Positions 26,605 through 35,431 of a stretch of DNA of 45,012 bases are shown in pieces. The notes under the pieces are model-generated. The model made no database searches, had not been told where the DNA came from, and worked only from the letters and a program-made list of their open reading frames with translations. A program made the position numbers and the translations under genes. Origin of the DNA: an uncultured Clostridia bacterium (GTDB taxonomy: Bacteria; Bacillota; Clostridia; Oscillospirales; Ruminococcaceae); NCBI GenBank assembly GCA_944385925.1, contig CALWZE010000030.1:1-45012 (forward strand), given 5' to 3'. Position 1 is the stretch's first letter; every line of letters starts with the position of its first letter.

Positions 26605-27480
26605 ATGGGGAAAAGCAAACGCCGGTTCGGCGACCGCAAGGATGGCCGCCTGCTTCGTGAACTGGACGCCATGCATTACATTGTCCCGATCATTTATCCA
26701 AACCGCTGCGATAATGAAGCCTATCTTTCCGAGCGGATCGACCTGACCAACATCAATGCGTACCTTGAAAAGTTTAATGCCGATCAGCCCGAATTTCCCT
26801 GCACCATGTTTCATCTGATCGTCGTGGCCATGATTAAGACGATCACACTGCGCCCCAAGATGAACCGTTTCATCGCAAACGAAAACGTCTATCAGCGCAA
26901 CAGCATCTCCGCGGCATTTATCGTCAAAAAGCTTTTTGCAGACGACGGTGCCGAAGGGCTGGCGTTTTTGCGCAGCGAGGACAATGATACTCTGTTTACA
27001 CTGCGTGAAAAGCTTTATAAGCAGATTTCAAGTGCACGCAAAGATGGAGAAAGTGACAGCACTTCGGACAGCATGGAAATTCTGAACAAGATGCCCCGTT
27101 TCCTGTCCAAGTTCCTGATTCACATCATCCGCTTTTTGGACCGTCATGGCTGGTGCCCCGAATTTCTGATTGCAAATGACCCCTACTATTCGTCGGTGCT
27201 GCTGTCCAACATCGGTTCAATCAAACTGAAATGCGGCTACCACCACCTTACCAACTGGGGTACCAACTCTGTATTCTGCATCATCGGCGAAAAGAAGAAA
27301 AGGCCCATATTTGACGACGAGGGCAACGTAACCATGCGGGAGACAGTGGATCTGGGTCTGACAATAGACGAGCGTCTGGCGGATGGCTATTACTATTCGA
27401 AATCTATCCGGCTTTTGAAAAAGCTGCTTGAGAATCCCGAGCTGCTCGAAAAGCCGATGATTGAGGAGGTCGATTATTGA
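26605..27480 (+). CDS. E2/CAT-like acyltransferase-fold protein, altered active site
   Basis: This encodes 291 residues without a lipoyl domain. The C-terminal region DLGLTIDERLADGYYYSKSIRLLKKLLENPELL aligns with the end of 2-oxoacid dehydrogenase E2 and chloramphenicol acetyltransferase folds (usual VDHR..DG...F...LK..LE.P). The catalytic His of HxxxDG is Glu256 here, while Asp260-Gly261 are kept. TMFHLIVVAMIKTI and NIGSIKLKCGYHHLTNWGTNS match other E2-fold blocks. It may be an acyl-binding or non-classical transferase rather than a standard E2. AAGGGGGAAG precedes the ATG. It is coupled to the ligase by a one-base stop/start overlap. Confidence 0.75.
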   Translation: MGKSKRRFGDRKDGRLLRELDAMHYIVPIIYPNRCDNEAYLSERIDLTNINAYLEKFNADQPEFPCTMFHLIVVAMIKTITLRPKMNRFIANENVYQRNSISAAFIVKKLFADDGAEGLAFLRSEDNDTLFTLREKLYKQISSARKDGESDSTSDSMEILNKMPRFLSKFLIHIIRFLDRHGWCPEFLIANDPYYSSVLLSNIGSIKLKCGYHHLTNWGTNSVFCIIGEKKKRPIFDDEGNVTMRETVDLGLTIDERLADGYYYSKSIRLLKKLLENPELLEKPMIEEVDY

Positions 27481-29225
27481 TGGATAAGAAGAAAAGTGCA
27501 AAAGAAGCGCAGACAGTCAAAGCGCCGTGGATAAAAAGTCTGGGCGACATTCCTGCGCATCTGGATTATTTTGAAGGTTCCATGTATGAAGCAGTCAATA
27601 AGATTGCGCAGAAATACCCGGATCAGGTCGCGTTTGACTTCATGGGCCGTCCGACAACCTATCGGCAGATGATGCGCAAGATTGAGCAATGCGCTAAATC
27701 CCTCAAAACAATCGGTGTACGTGAGGGCGATTGTGTCACGATTGCCATGCCCAACTGCCCGCAGGCGATTTTTCTGTTCTACGCGGTCAACCTGGTCGGC
27801 GGTATCGCCAATATGATCCACCCCCTGTCCAGCGAAAAGGAAATCGAGTTCTATCTCAACGTATCCAACAGCGTTACTGCGATCACGCTGGACCAGATGT
27901 ACCATAAATTTGAGGCAATCCGTCAAAATACCAAGGTTGTGAACATCATCCTGGCCTCTATCCGGGACGAGCTTTCCCAGCCTGTTCGGGTGGGTTATAT
28001 GCTGACCGAGGGTCGAAAGATCAAAAAGATCCCGGCAGACGCGCCTGTAATTCGCTGGGAGCGCTTCATGAGCCTTGGCAACGCCTGCTTCTGGAACTAT
28101 AAGGTTGAGCGGAAATCCACCGATCCCGCGGTTATCCTTTATTCCGGCGGCACGACAGGCACCACCAAGGGCATTGTGCTGACCAACCGCAACTTCAACG
28201 CGCTTGCCGCCCAGATTGTTGCGACAAACCCGATGTTCCGGCCGGGCGACAAAATGCTCGCCGCCATGCCGATTTTCCATGGGTTCGGTTTGGGTGTCTG
28301 CATTCATTCCATGCTTGCAAACGGCGGACGCTGTGTTTTGGTACCGCGTTTTACCGCCAAGAGTTACGCGGGTCTTATCACCAAGTATCGCTGCAACTTC
28401 ATCGCCGGCGTACCGACCCTGTACGAAGCCTTGCTTCGGCAGCACTCGATGGACAAGGCAGATCTCTCCTGTCTGAAGGGAGTTTTCTCGGGCGGTGATT
28501 CGCTCTCGGTCGAGCTGAAGAAGAAGTTCGACACCTTCCTTTATGACCACAAGGCAACCATCCAGGTCCGCGAAGGATACGGAACAACCGAGTGCGTCAC
28601 CGCAAGCTGCCTGACCCCGGTTCACATGTTCAAGGAAGGCAGTATCGGTCTGCCCTTCCCGGATACTTATTACAAGATCGTCAAGCCCGGCACCGACGAA
28701 GAAGTTCCCTACGGCACCGAAGGCGAGATTCTGCTCGCAGGACCCACCGTGATGCAGGGCTACCTCAACCGTCCGGAAGAAACCGCCCAAACGCTGCGCC
28801 AGCACAAGGATGGCCTGACCTGGGTTTATACCGGCGACCTCGGCATGATGGACAGCGAAGGCTTTGTCTATTTTAAAGGCCGCATCAAGCGGATGATTAT
28901 TACTTCCGGTTACAACGTTTATCCCGGTCAGTTGGAAAATATTCTGGACGCGCACGAAGATGTGCAGATGAGCTGCGTCATCGGCGTGCCTGATTCCTAT
29001 AAAATGCAGAAGGTTAAGGCATTTGTTACCCTGAAGGAAGGCGTCCTTGCCGGCGAAGAGGAAAAGCAGAAGCTTCTCGCCTACTGCGCCAAACATATCG
29101 CAAAGTATGCTATGCCTTACGATATTGAATTCCGCTCCACACTGCCGACCACGCTGGTCGGTAAGGTAGCTTACCGCAAGCTGGAAGAAGAGGAGCTTGC
29201 GAAACTGGCGGCACAGGAAGCGTAA
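27480..29225 (+). CDS. Acyl-CoA ligase / AMP-binding enzyme
   Basis: This encodes 581 residues of the ANL superfamily. Motifs in order: P-loop YSGGTTGTTKG (about 220-230), FHGFGLGVCIH, adenylate motif EGYGTTE (about 364-370), YTGDLG (about 450), the hinge FKGRIKRMIITSGYNVYP (about 465-482) and the catalytic Lys in GKVAYRKLE (about 560). It activates a carboxylic acid as acyl-AMP and then thioester; chain length is not predictable. The start ATG overlaps the stop of the previous gene (TGATG) and GAGGAGG lies in that gene, so both proteins are probably made in fixed ratio and act on one acyl substrate. Confidence 0.92.
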   Translation: MDKKKSAKEAQTVKAPWIKSLGDIPAHLDYFEGSMYEAVNKIAQKYPDQVAFDFMGRPTTYRQMMRKIEQCAKSLKTIGVREGDCVTIAMPNCPQAIFLFYAVNLVGGIANMIHPLSSEKEIEFYLNVSNSVTAITLDQMYHKFEAIRQNTKVVNIILASIRDELSQPVRVGYMLTEGRKIKKIPADAPVIRWERFMSLGNACFWNYKVERKSTDPAVILYSGGTTGTTKGIVLTNRNFNALAAQIVATNPMFRPGDKMLAAMPIFHGFGLGVCIHSMLANGGRCVLVPRFTAKSYAGLITKYRCNFIAGVPTLYEALLRQHSMDKADLSCLKGVFSGGDSLSVELKKKFDTFLYDHKATIQVREGYGTTECVTASCLTPVHMFKEGSIGLPFPDTYYKIVKPGTDEEVPYGTEGEILLAGPTVMQGYLNRPEETAQTLRQHKDGLTWVYTGDLGMMDSEGFVYFKGRIKRMIITSGYNVYPGQLENILDAHEDVQMSCVIGVPDSYKMQKVKAFVTLKEGVLAGEEEKQKLLAYCAKHIAKYAMPYDIEFRSTLPTTLVGKVAYRKLEEEELAKLAAQEA

Positions 29226-29386
29226 AGGGCTGTAAATCCAGTTCCCTGTGCATCGTGAAGCTGCCAATGGGCGATCATCTTACTGCGGCACAGTCCGGAG
29301 GTTTTCACGTCGTTTGCATCCAGTTAAAATGCCCAGTAGATAAACAAAGGGTATAATTTATAGCAATATTACAGGAGGAAGATGCT

Positions 29387-30850
29387 GTGAAACAACGTGA
29401 ACGTTTCGGTTCTCGTCTTGGATTCATCCTTGTTTCCGCCGGCTGTGCAGTCGGTCTCGGAAACGTCTACAAATTTCCCTATATGTGCGGCCAATATGGC
29501 GGCGCGGCCTTTATCGTAATTTACCTTGCTTTCCTTGTCCTGCTTGGTATTCCCATCATGGTCTGCGAGTTTGCCATCGGACGCGGCAGCCAAAAAAGCG
29601 CCATCCGAAGCTTCCACGTCCTTGAGCCTGCCGGGAGCAAGTGGCACCGGCTTCGTTGGATCGGCGTGTTGGGCTGCTACCTGCTTATGATGAGCTACAC
29701 CATGATCGCCGGCTGGATGCTTTATTATTGCTATCGCACCGCTACAGGGGCATTTGTCGGCGCGTCGCCCGAGCAGATCAACACCGCTTTTACCGACATG
29801 CTTGCCAACCCCGGGGTGATGATGTTCTGGACCCTGGTTGTCATTGTCGGCTGCTTTGCCGCCTGCCTGGTCGGTTTCCAAAAGGGCGTGGAGCGTGTCA
29901 GCAAATTCATGATGGTTTGCCTTTTCCTGCTCATGGGCGCTCTGATCATCCACACCGTCCAGCTCCCGGGCGCCATTGAAGGCATTAAGTTCTACCTGAT
30001 TCCAAATCTTGATCTGGTTAAACAGAATGGTCTTGGCAACATTGTATTTGGCGCCATGAACCAGGCCTTCTTTACCTTAAGTCTCGGCATCGGCGCTATG
30101 GTTATTTTCGGCAGCTATCTGGACAAAAAGCGTTCTCTTGCCGGTGAAGCAATCAGCATCTGCGCCCTGGATACCCTGGTCGCGCTCATGGCTGGCTTCA
30201 TTGTAATTCCTTCCTGCTTTGCCTTTGGGATTGAGCCGAATTCCGGCGCAAGCCTTGTTCTGATCACCCTGCCCAATGTTTTCGCAAATATCGCCGGCGG
30301 GCAGTTCTGGGGCGCGCTTTTCTTCCTCTTCCTCTCCTTTGCCGCACTCACAACAATTATCGCGGTTTTCGAGAACATCGTATCCTTTGCGGTCGATCAG
30401 CTCGGCTGGAGCCGTAAAAAATCAGTGTATGTCAACATGATTGCATTGATAATCCTCACCATTCCCGCCGTGCTTGGTTATAACCTTCTTTCCGGCTTCC
30501 AGCCGCTTGGCGCCGGTTCGACTATCGCAGACCTGGAAGACTTCCTGGTTTCCAACAACCTTCTGCCGCTTGGCAGCGTTGTATACCTCCTTTTCTGCGT
30601 TCGCCGCAACGGCTGGGGTTGGGACAACTTCATCCGTGAAGCCAACGCCGGCGAAGGGGCAAAACTGCCGAACGCCCGTTTTTACATGAGTTGGATTCTT
30701 CCCATCGCGGTCGTAATTATTTATATCAAGGGTTATTACGATCTGTTTAAGCCGAAGGGAACCTCGCTGCTCGTCACCTGGATGTGTCTTGCCGTTGTTT
30801 TCCTCATTTGGATCGGCAGTATCGTTTTCTATCGTCAAAAGCAAAAATAA
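29387..30850 (+). CDS. Sodium-dependent NSS/SNF-family transporter
   Basis: This encodes 487 residues with 11-12 membrane helices. The first helix block GFILVSAGCAVGLGNVYKFPYMCGQYGGAAF, which holds Na+ and substrate sites in LeuT-like proteins, is fully conserved; GAMNQAFFTLSLGIGAM and the AALTTIIAVFENIVSF block match helices 6 and 8. It probably imports an amino acid with sodium; the substrate is unknown. The start is GTG at 29387 with AGGAGG; the ATG just before it leads straight to a stop. TATAAT lies at 29352 without a good -35. Confidence 0.93.
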   Translation: MKQRERFGSRLGFILVSAGCAVGLGNVYKFPYMCGQYGGAAFIVIYLAFLVLLGIPIMVCEFAIGRGSQKSAIRSFHVLEPAGSKWHRLRWIGVLGCYLLMMSYTMIAGWMLYYCYRTATGAFVGASPEQINTAFTDMLANPGVMMFWTLVVIVGCFAACLVGFQKGVERVSKFMMVCLFLLMGALIIHTVQLPGAIEGIKFYLIPNLDLVKQNGLGNIVFGAMNQAFFTLSLGIGAMVIFGSYLDKKRSLAGEAISICALDTLVALMAGFIVIPSCFAFGIEPNSGASLVLITLPNVFANIAGGQFWGALFFLFLSFAALTTIIAVFENIVSFAVDQLGWSRKKSVYVNMIALIILTIPAVLGYNLLSGFQPLGAGSTIADLEDFLVSNNLLPLGSVVYLLFCVRRNGWGWDNFIREANAGEGAKLPNARFYMSWILPIAVVIIYIKGYYDLFKPKGTSLLVTWMCLAVVFLIWIGSIVFYRQKQK

Positions 30851-30861
30851 ACCGCTAACCT

Positions 30862-30890
30862 TACCGGAGCCTTTTCATACTCCGGTATTT
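30862..30890 (+). terminator. Terminator of the NSS transporter gene
   Basis: ACCGGAG pairs with CTCCGGT around a loop, followed by ATTTTCTT. About 220 AT-rich bases with no gene follow before the MarR promoter. Confidence 0.6.
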
Positions 30891-31114
30891 TCTTATCATT
30901 TTTCCTCTGGAAATGCCTACCCGTTAAAAAATATTCGCTTGACCGCAGGATCGTCTGTTTTCCTGTCTGGTTTAGCCATTCCAATGCATATTTTAAAGCG
31001 CCTTTCTCCAGCGCCGTATAAATTACTAAAAGTATAAATTTAAAAATTTATTATAATATTCAAATGCTTATTAGATGAAGCGTCAATTTTTTTATAATTT
31101 TTTTGTGCATTCAG

Positions 31115-31144
31115 TTGACAAAGCACATTATTAGTCAGTATAAT
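31115..31144 (+). promoter_or_regulatory. Consensus promoter of the MarR-ABC operon
   Basis: A perfect TTGACA (31115-31120) and a perfect TATAAT (31139-31144) with an 18-base spacer, directly followed by the palindromic operator. Confidence 0.92.
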
Positions 31145-31160
31145 ATGTAGCGCGCTACAT
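31145..31160 (+). promoter_or_regulatory. Palindromic operator, probable MarR site
   Basis: ATGTAGCGCGCTACAT is a perfect 16-bp palindrome that starts at the base after the -10 box and spans the expected transcription start. The position and the adjacent MarR gene point to autorepression. Confidence 0.85.
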
Positions 31161-31189
31161 TAAATATCTGTCATTTGGAGCGTGACTAT

Positions 31190-31615
31190 ATGGAGCATCC
31201 AAAAGATGCCGGCTTTTTAATTAAAGTCATCCACGATACAATTGCAACCAAGGCAAATGCCTGTTTTCGGGAATATGATTTAACGCTTGCGCAAGCACGC
31301 GTTCTCGGTTATCTCGCCAAGTCCGGCGGCCAGGTGCCTCTGGGAGAATTGGAGAGATATTTCCGGGTAAAACACCCGACCATGATCGGCATTCTCCGCC
31401 GGTTGGAAACAAAGGAATTTGTCAGTACCAGCATCAATGCCCATGATAAAAGGGCGCGCGATATCTGTTTGCTGCCCAAAGGTGCCGAACTGCATGATCA
31501 ATTGCGCGAGATGATTCGTGCGGAAGAGGCAAAATTGACCGAAGGATTTTCTGAACAGGAAAAATCCACACTTCTTCTATATCTTGTCCGCGCTTATAAA
31601 AACATCGCCCCTTAA
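31190..31615 (+). CDS. MarR-family transcriptional regulator
   Basis: This encodes 141 residues from the ATG at 31190 with TGGAG ten bases upstream. The winged-helix layout is clear: dimer helix (KVIHDTIATKANACFREYDLT), LAQARVLGYLAKSGGQ, recognition helix VKHPTMIGILRRLETKEFV, wing INAHDKRARDICLLPKGAEL, and a C-terminal dimer helix. MarR proteins bind palindromes as dimers and release DNA on binding drugs or metabolites. It is the first gene of an operon with two exporter subunits, so it likely senses their substrate. Confidence 0.93.
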   Translation: MEHPKDAGFLIKVIHDTIATKANACFREYDLTLAQARVLGYLAKSGGQVPLGELERYFRVKHPTMIGILRRLETKEFVSTSINAHDKRARDICLLPKGAELHDQLREMIRAEEAKLTEGFSEQEKSTLLLYLVRAYKNIAP

Positions 31616-31666
31616 GTTTTTAATTAAATTTAAATAAATAGAGAAGTTAAGAAAGGAGTTCCCTTT

Positions 31667-33412
31667 ATGCTCAAGAGAATGGCGAAAAGCATACGGGAAT
31701 ACAAACGCGACGCACTGCTCACCCCGCTTTTTGTCGCGTTTGAGGTTATTCTTGAAACGACAATTCCCCTGCTTATGGCTGACCTGATCGATTTTGGTAT
31801 CGATAACGGCGACATGAACTACATATTGAAGATGGGGCTTGCGCTGGTCATCTGCGCGATGATTTCGCTGGCATTCGGTGTTCTTGCCGGCCGTACCGCT
31901 GCCAATGCTTCCGCCGGATTTGCACGCAACCTCCGGCAGGATATGTATCACAACGTACAGGGCTTTTCTTTCTCCAGCATCGACCGTTTTTCGACGGCAA
32001 GTCTGGTCACCAGACTGACAACCGACGTCACCAATGTGCAGAACGCCTTCCAGATGACCATCCGCATGGCGTTTCGTGCGCCGATGATGCTGTTTTTCTC
32101 GATGTTTATGTCCTTCCGCATCAGCCCGAGCTTGTCCATGATTTTCCTGTGCTGTGCGCCTGTGCTCGGCGTCGGCCTGTTTTTGATTATGAACAAAGCG
32201 CATCCGATTTTCGAGCGCGTATTTCACACCTATGATCGCCTGAACAACATAGTTCAGGAAAATGTTCGCGGCATGCGCGTTGTAAAATCTTACGTTCGTG
32301 AAGCGCATGAAGAGGAAAAGTTCGACAAGGTCTCCGGAGAAATCTACTCCGACTTTTCCAAAGCCGAGCGCACCCTCGCATTCAATATGCCGCTTATGCA
32401 GCTGTGTATGTATGTCTGCATGCTGCTCATCTCCTGGTTTGGCGCCCGCGCCATTGTCGCAAGCGGCAACAACCCGGCGGTCGGCATGACTACCGGACAG
32501 CTCATGAGTCTGCTGACCTACATTATGCAGATCCTGATGAGCCTGATGATGCTCTCTATGGTCTTCGTCATGATCACAATTTCCCGCGCCTCCTGCGAGC
32601 GTATTGTTGAGGTCCTGGATGAAAAAAGCGACATCACCAATCCTGTCGAGCCGCTTGAAACCGTTCCGAACGGGGACATTGACTTTGATAACGTCAGCTT
32701 TTCTTATGGCAAGGGCAAAAAAGTCTGCCTGAAAGATATCAACCTCCACATTCATTCCGGCGAAACGATCGGCATCCTTGGCGGAACCGGAACCGGAAAA
32801 TCCAGTCTGGTTCAGCTTATTCCCCGCCTTTACGATGTTCTGGAGGGCAGTGTAAAGGTTGGCGGCCACGATGTACGCGAATATGATCTGGAAGCGCTGC
32901 GCGGCGCGGTTGCGATGGTGCTTCAGAAAAACGTTCTTTTCTCCGGTACCATTAAGGAGAATCTGCGTTGGGGCGACGCCAACGCCAGTGATGAGGAACT
33001 GGTCAGAGTTTGCAAGCTTGCACAGGCTGACGAGTTTATCTCCACTTTCCCGGACGGCTATGATACCTATATCGAGCAGGGCGGTTCCAATGTTTCCGGC
33101 GGACAGAAGCAGCGTCTTTGCATTGCGCGCGCGCTGCTGAAGAAGCCGAAAATTCTTATTCTGGACGACTCTACCAGCGCAGTCGACACCAAGACCGACG
33201 CGCTAATCCGCCGGGCTTTCCGTGAAGAGATTCCCGATACGACCAAGATCATTATTGCGCAGCGGGTCTCCTCTGTAATGGACGCGGATAAGATCGTGGT
33301 TATGGGCGGCGGAACCATCGTCGATTTCGGCACCCATGATGAACTGATGAAATCCAGCGACATTTACCGGGAAGTTTATGAATCCCAGACGAAAGGAGCT
33401 GAGGAAGCATGA
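31667..33412 (+). CDS. Heterodimeric ABC exporter subunit with degenerate ATPase site
   Basis: This encodes 581 residues: six membrane helices (about 1-310) then an ATPase domain. Walker A is GGTGTGKSS (about 374-382), the signature is VSGGQKQR (about 475), Walker B is ILILDDSTS (about 495) with Asp replacing the catalytic Glu, and the switch is IAQR with Gln replacing His. This is the inactive-site partner pattern of TM287/BmrC/LmrC-type exporters. It has AAAGGAG before the ATG and overlaps the next gene by four bases (ATGA). Confidence 0.95.
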   Translation: MLKRMAKSIREYKRDALLTPLFVAFEVILETTIPLLMADLIDFGIDNGDMNYILKMGLALVICAMISLAFGVLAGRTAANASAGFARNLRQDMYHNVQGFSFSSIDRFSTASLVTRLTTDVTNVQNAFQMTIRMAFRAPMMLFFSMFMSFRISPSLSMIFLCCAPVLGVGLFLIMNKAHPIFERVFHTYDRLNNIVQENVRGMRVVKSYVREAHEEEKFDKVSGEIYSDFSKAERTLAFNMPLMQLCMYVCMLLISWFGARAIVASGNNPAVGMTTGQLMSLLTYIMQILMSLMMLSMVFVMITISRASCERIVEVLDEKSDITNPVEPLETVPNGDIDFDNVSFSYGKGKKVCLKDINLHIHSGETIGILGGTGTGKSSLVQLIPRLYDVLEGSVKVGGHDVREYDLEALRGAVAMVLQKNVLFSGTIKENLRWGDANASDEELVRVCKLAQADEFISTFPDGYDTYIEQGGSNVSGGQKQRLCIARALLKKPKILILDDSTSAVDTKTDALIRRAFREEIPDTTKIIIAQRVSSVMDADKIVVMGGGTIVDFGTHDELMKSSDIYREVYESQTKGAEEA

Positions 33413-35322
33413 GCGCCAAAAGAGAAAAAGTAAAACGTGTGCCGCTCGATAAGAGCGCCATGAAAAGGCTGATGCAGTATATCCTGCGTTACAAAGGACG
33501 CGTGGTGCTGGTTCTTATCTGCATCATCTTGAGTTCAGCTGCAAGCGTTGCGTCCTCTTTGTTTATCGAAACCCTCATTGACGATTATATTTCGCCGCTG
33601 CTTCTGGACGCGAACCCGGTCTTTACCGGGCTGCTCAAAGCCCTCGCCATGATGGCCTGCATCTACATGTGCGGCGTGGCGGCTTCTCTGATTTATACCA
33701 GAACCATGGCTGTTATCGCGCAGGGGACACTTAAAGATATCCGTGACGATATGTTCAAGCACATGCAGACCTTGCCGATCAAGTACTTTGACACCCATAC
33801 CCACGGCGACGTTATGAGCCGTTATACCAACGATACCGACTCGCTGCGGCAGATGATTGCGCAGAGCATGCCGCAGATGTTCGATTCTCTCGTGACGATT
33901 GTCATGGTATTTCTGGCAATGCTTCTGACCAGCATCCCGCTGACACTGTTTGTCATTGTGTTCATTTTCCTCATGACGAGGGTGACCGAACAGATCGCCG
34001 GTAAGAGCAGCCATTACTTTATTCGCCAGCAGCGTTCGCTCGGCGACGTGAACGGCTACATTGAGGAAATGATCAACGGTCAAAAGGTAGTTAAGGTTTT
34101 CTGTCACGAAGAGGCTGCCAAAGAAGTCTTTGACCGCAAAAATGAAGAGCTTCGCGATTGCTCGGCAACCGCCAACGGTTTTTCCAATATTCTGATGCCG
34201 ATTATGGGCAACATGGGCTACCTCATGTATGTGCTGATCGCGATTGTCGGCGGCGCGCTGGCAATCTGGCAGGTAGGCAACCTCACGCTGACCGGCGTTG
34301 ATGTCCTGACGCTCGGCGCGATTGGGTCCTTTTTGCAGCTTTCCCGCAGCTTCATGCGGCCAATCAGCCAGGTATCGCAGCAGCTGAATTCGGTTGCAAT
34401 GGCGCTTGCCGGCGCCGGCCGAATCTTCGAGCTGATGGATGAGCCCAGTGAGTCGGATGACGGCTATGTAACGCTGGTTAACGCCAAACGCACCAGGGAC
34501 GGTCAATTGATCGAATCCAGCCACCGCACCGGCCTTTGGGCCTGGAGACATCCGCACCAGGCGGACGGCACAGTCACCTATACCGAACTTAAAGGGCAGA
34601 TCAATATGTATAATGTTGACTTTGCCTATGAAGAAGGCAAAGACGTTCTGCACGACATTACCCTTTACGCAGAGCCCGGCCAAAAGATCGCCTTCGTCGG
34701 TGCAACCGGCGCAGGCAAAACTACGATCACCAACCTGATCAACCGTTTTTACGACATTGCTGACGGCAAAATCCGGTATGACAACATCAACATAAATAAA
34801 ATCAAGAAAGCAGACCTTCGCCGTTCTCTCGGCATTGTTTTGCAGGATGTCAACCTCTTTACCGGAACCGTAATGGAAAATATTCGATACGGCAAGCTGG
34901 ACGCGACCGACGAAGAATGCATTGCCGCCGCGAAACTTGCAAACGCCGACGACTTTATTTCCAGGCTTCCGGACGGCTATAATACCATGCTTTCCGGCGA
35001 CGGCTCCGGCCTGTCCCAGGGACAGCGCCAGCTGATCTCCATTGCCCGCGCGGCGGTTGCTGATCCGCCGGTCATGATTCTTGATGAAGCGACCAGCTCT
35101 ATCGACACAAGAACAGAATCGATCGTGCAGCGCGGTATGGACTCCCTGATGCAGGGACGCACCGTTTTTGTGATTGCGCACCGCTTGTCCACCATTAAAA
35201 ACTCGGATGTTATTATGGTGCTTGATCACGGCCGAATTATCGAGCGCGGCAGCCACGAAAGCCTGCTCGCTGAAAAAGGCAAGTACTATCAGCTGTATAC
35301 CGGTGCATTTGAGCTGGAATAA
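33409..35322 (+). CDS. Heterodimeric ABC exporter subunit with active ATPase site
   Basis: This encodes 637 residues: six membrane helices (about 20-335), an insertion of about 45 residues before the ATPase domain (around 350-395), then Walker A GATGAGKTT (about 430), signature LSQGQRQ (about 533), Walker B VMILDEATSS with catalytic Glu (about 555) and switch IAHRLST. It supplies the canonical catalytic residues missing in its partner. The signature LSQGQ departs from LSGGQ, as in related BmrD/LmrD/TM288 subunits. Probable role: drug or peptide export under MarR control. Confidence 0.95.
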   Translation: MSAKREKVKRVPLDKSAMKRLMQYILRYKGRVVLVLICIILSSAASVASSLFIETLIDDYISPLLLDANPVFTGLLKALAMMACIYMCGVAASLIYTRTMAVIAQGTLKDIRDDMFKHMQTLPIKYFDTHTHGDVMSRYTNDTDSLRQMIAQSMPQMFDSLVTIVMVFLAMLLTSIPLTLFVIVFIFLMTRVTEQIAGKSSHYFIRQQRSLGDVNGYIEEMINGQKVVKVFCHEEAAKEVFDRKNEELRDCSATANGFSNILMPIMGNMGYLMYVLIAIVGGALAIWQVGNLTLTGVDVLTLGAIGSFLQLSRSFMRPISQVSQQLNSVAMALAGAGRIFELMDEPSESDDGYVTLVNAKRTRDGQLIESSHRTGLWAWRHPHQADGTVTYTELKGQINMYNVDFAYEEGKDVLHDITLYAEPGQKIAFVGATGAGKTTITNLINRFYDIADGKIRYDNININKIKKADLRRSLGIVLQDVNLFTGTVMENIRYGKLDATDEECIAAAKLANADDFISRLPDGYNTMLSGDGSGLSQGQRQLISIARAAVADPPVMILDEATSSIDTRTESIVQRGMDSLMQGRTVFVIAHRLSTIKNSDVIMVLDHGRIIERGSHESLLAEKGKYYQLYTGAFELE

Positions 35323-35384
35323 CCAGCGCGCCTAAAAAATTCAATTTCCAGTACATCCTTGTAATTTCATTTTAGATTCCAACT

Positions 35385-35430
35385 TAAAACAGCCAAGGCC
35401 ACGGCAAAAGCCGTGGCCTTGGCTGTTTTA
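35385..35430 (+). terminator. Very strong intrinsic terminator of the exporter operon
   Basis: A perfect 21-bp stem (35385-35405 with 35410-35430, core AGCCAAGGCCACGGC) with an AAAA loop and A/T ends, usable in both directions. Confidence 0.9.
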
Positions 35431-35431
35431 A

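Noticed and set aside
27474-29267. Minus-strand open frame of 597 codons
   Set aside because: It mirrors the acyl-CoA ligase, whose motifs are complete on the plus strand.
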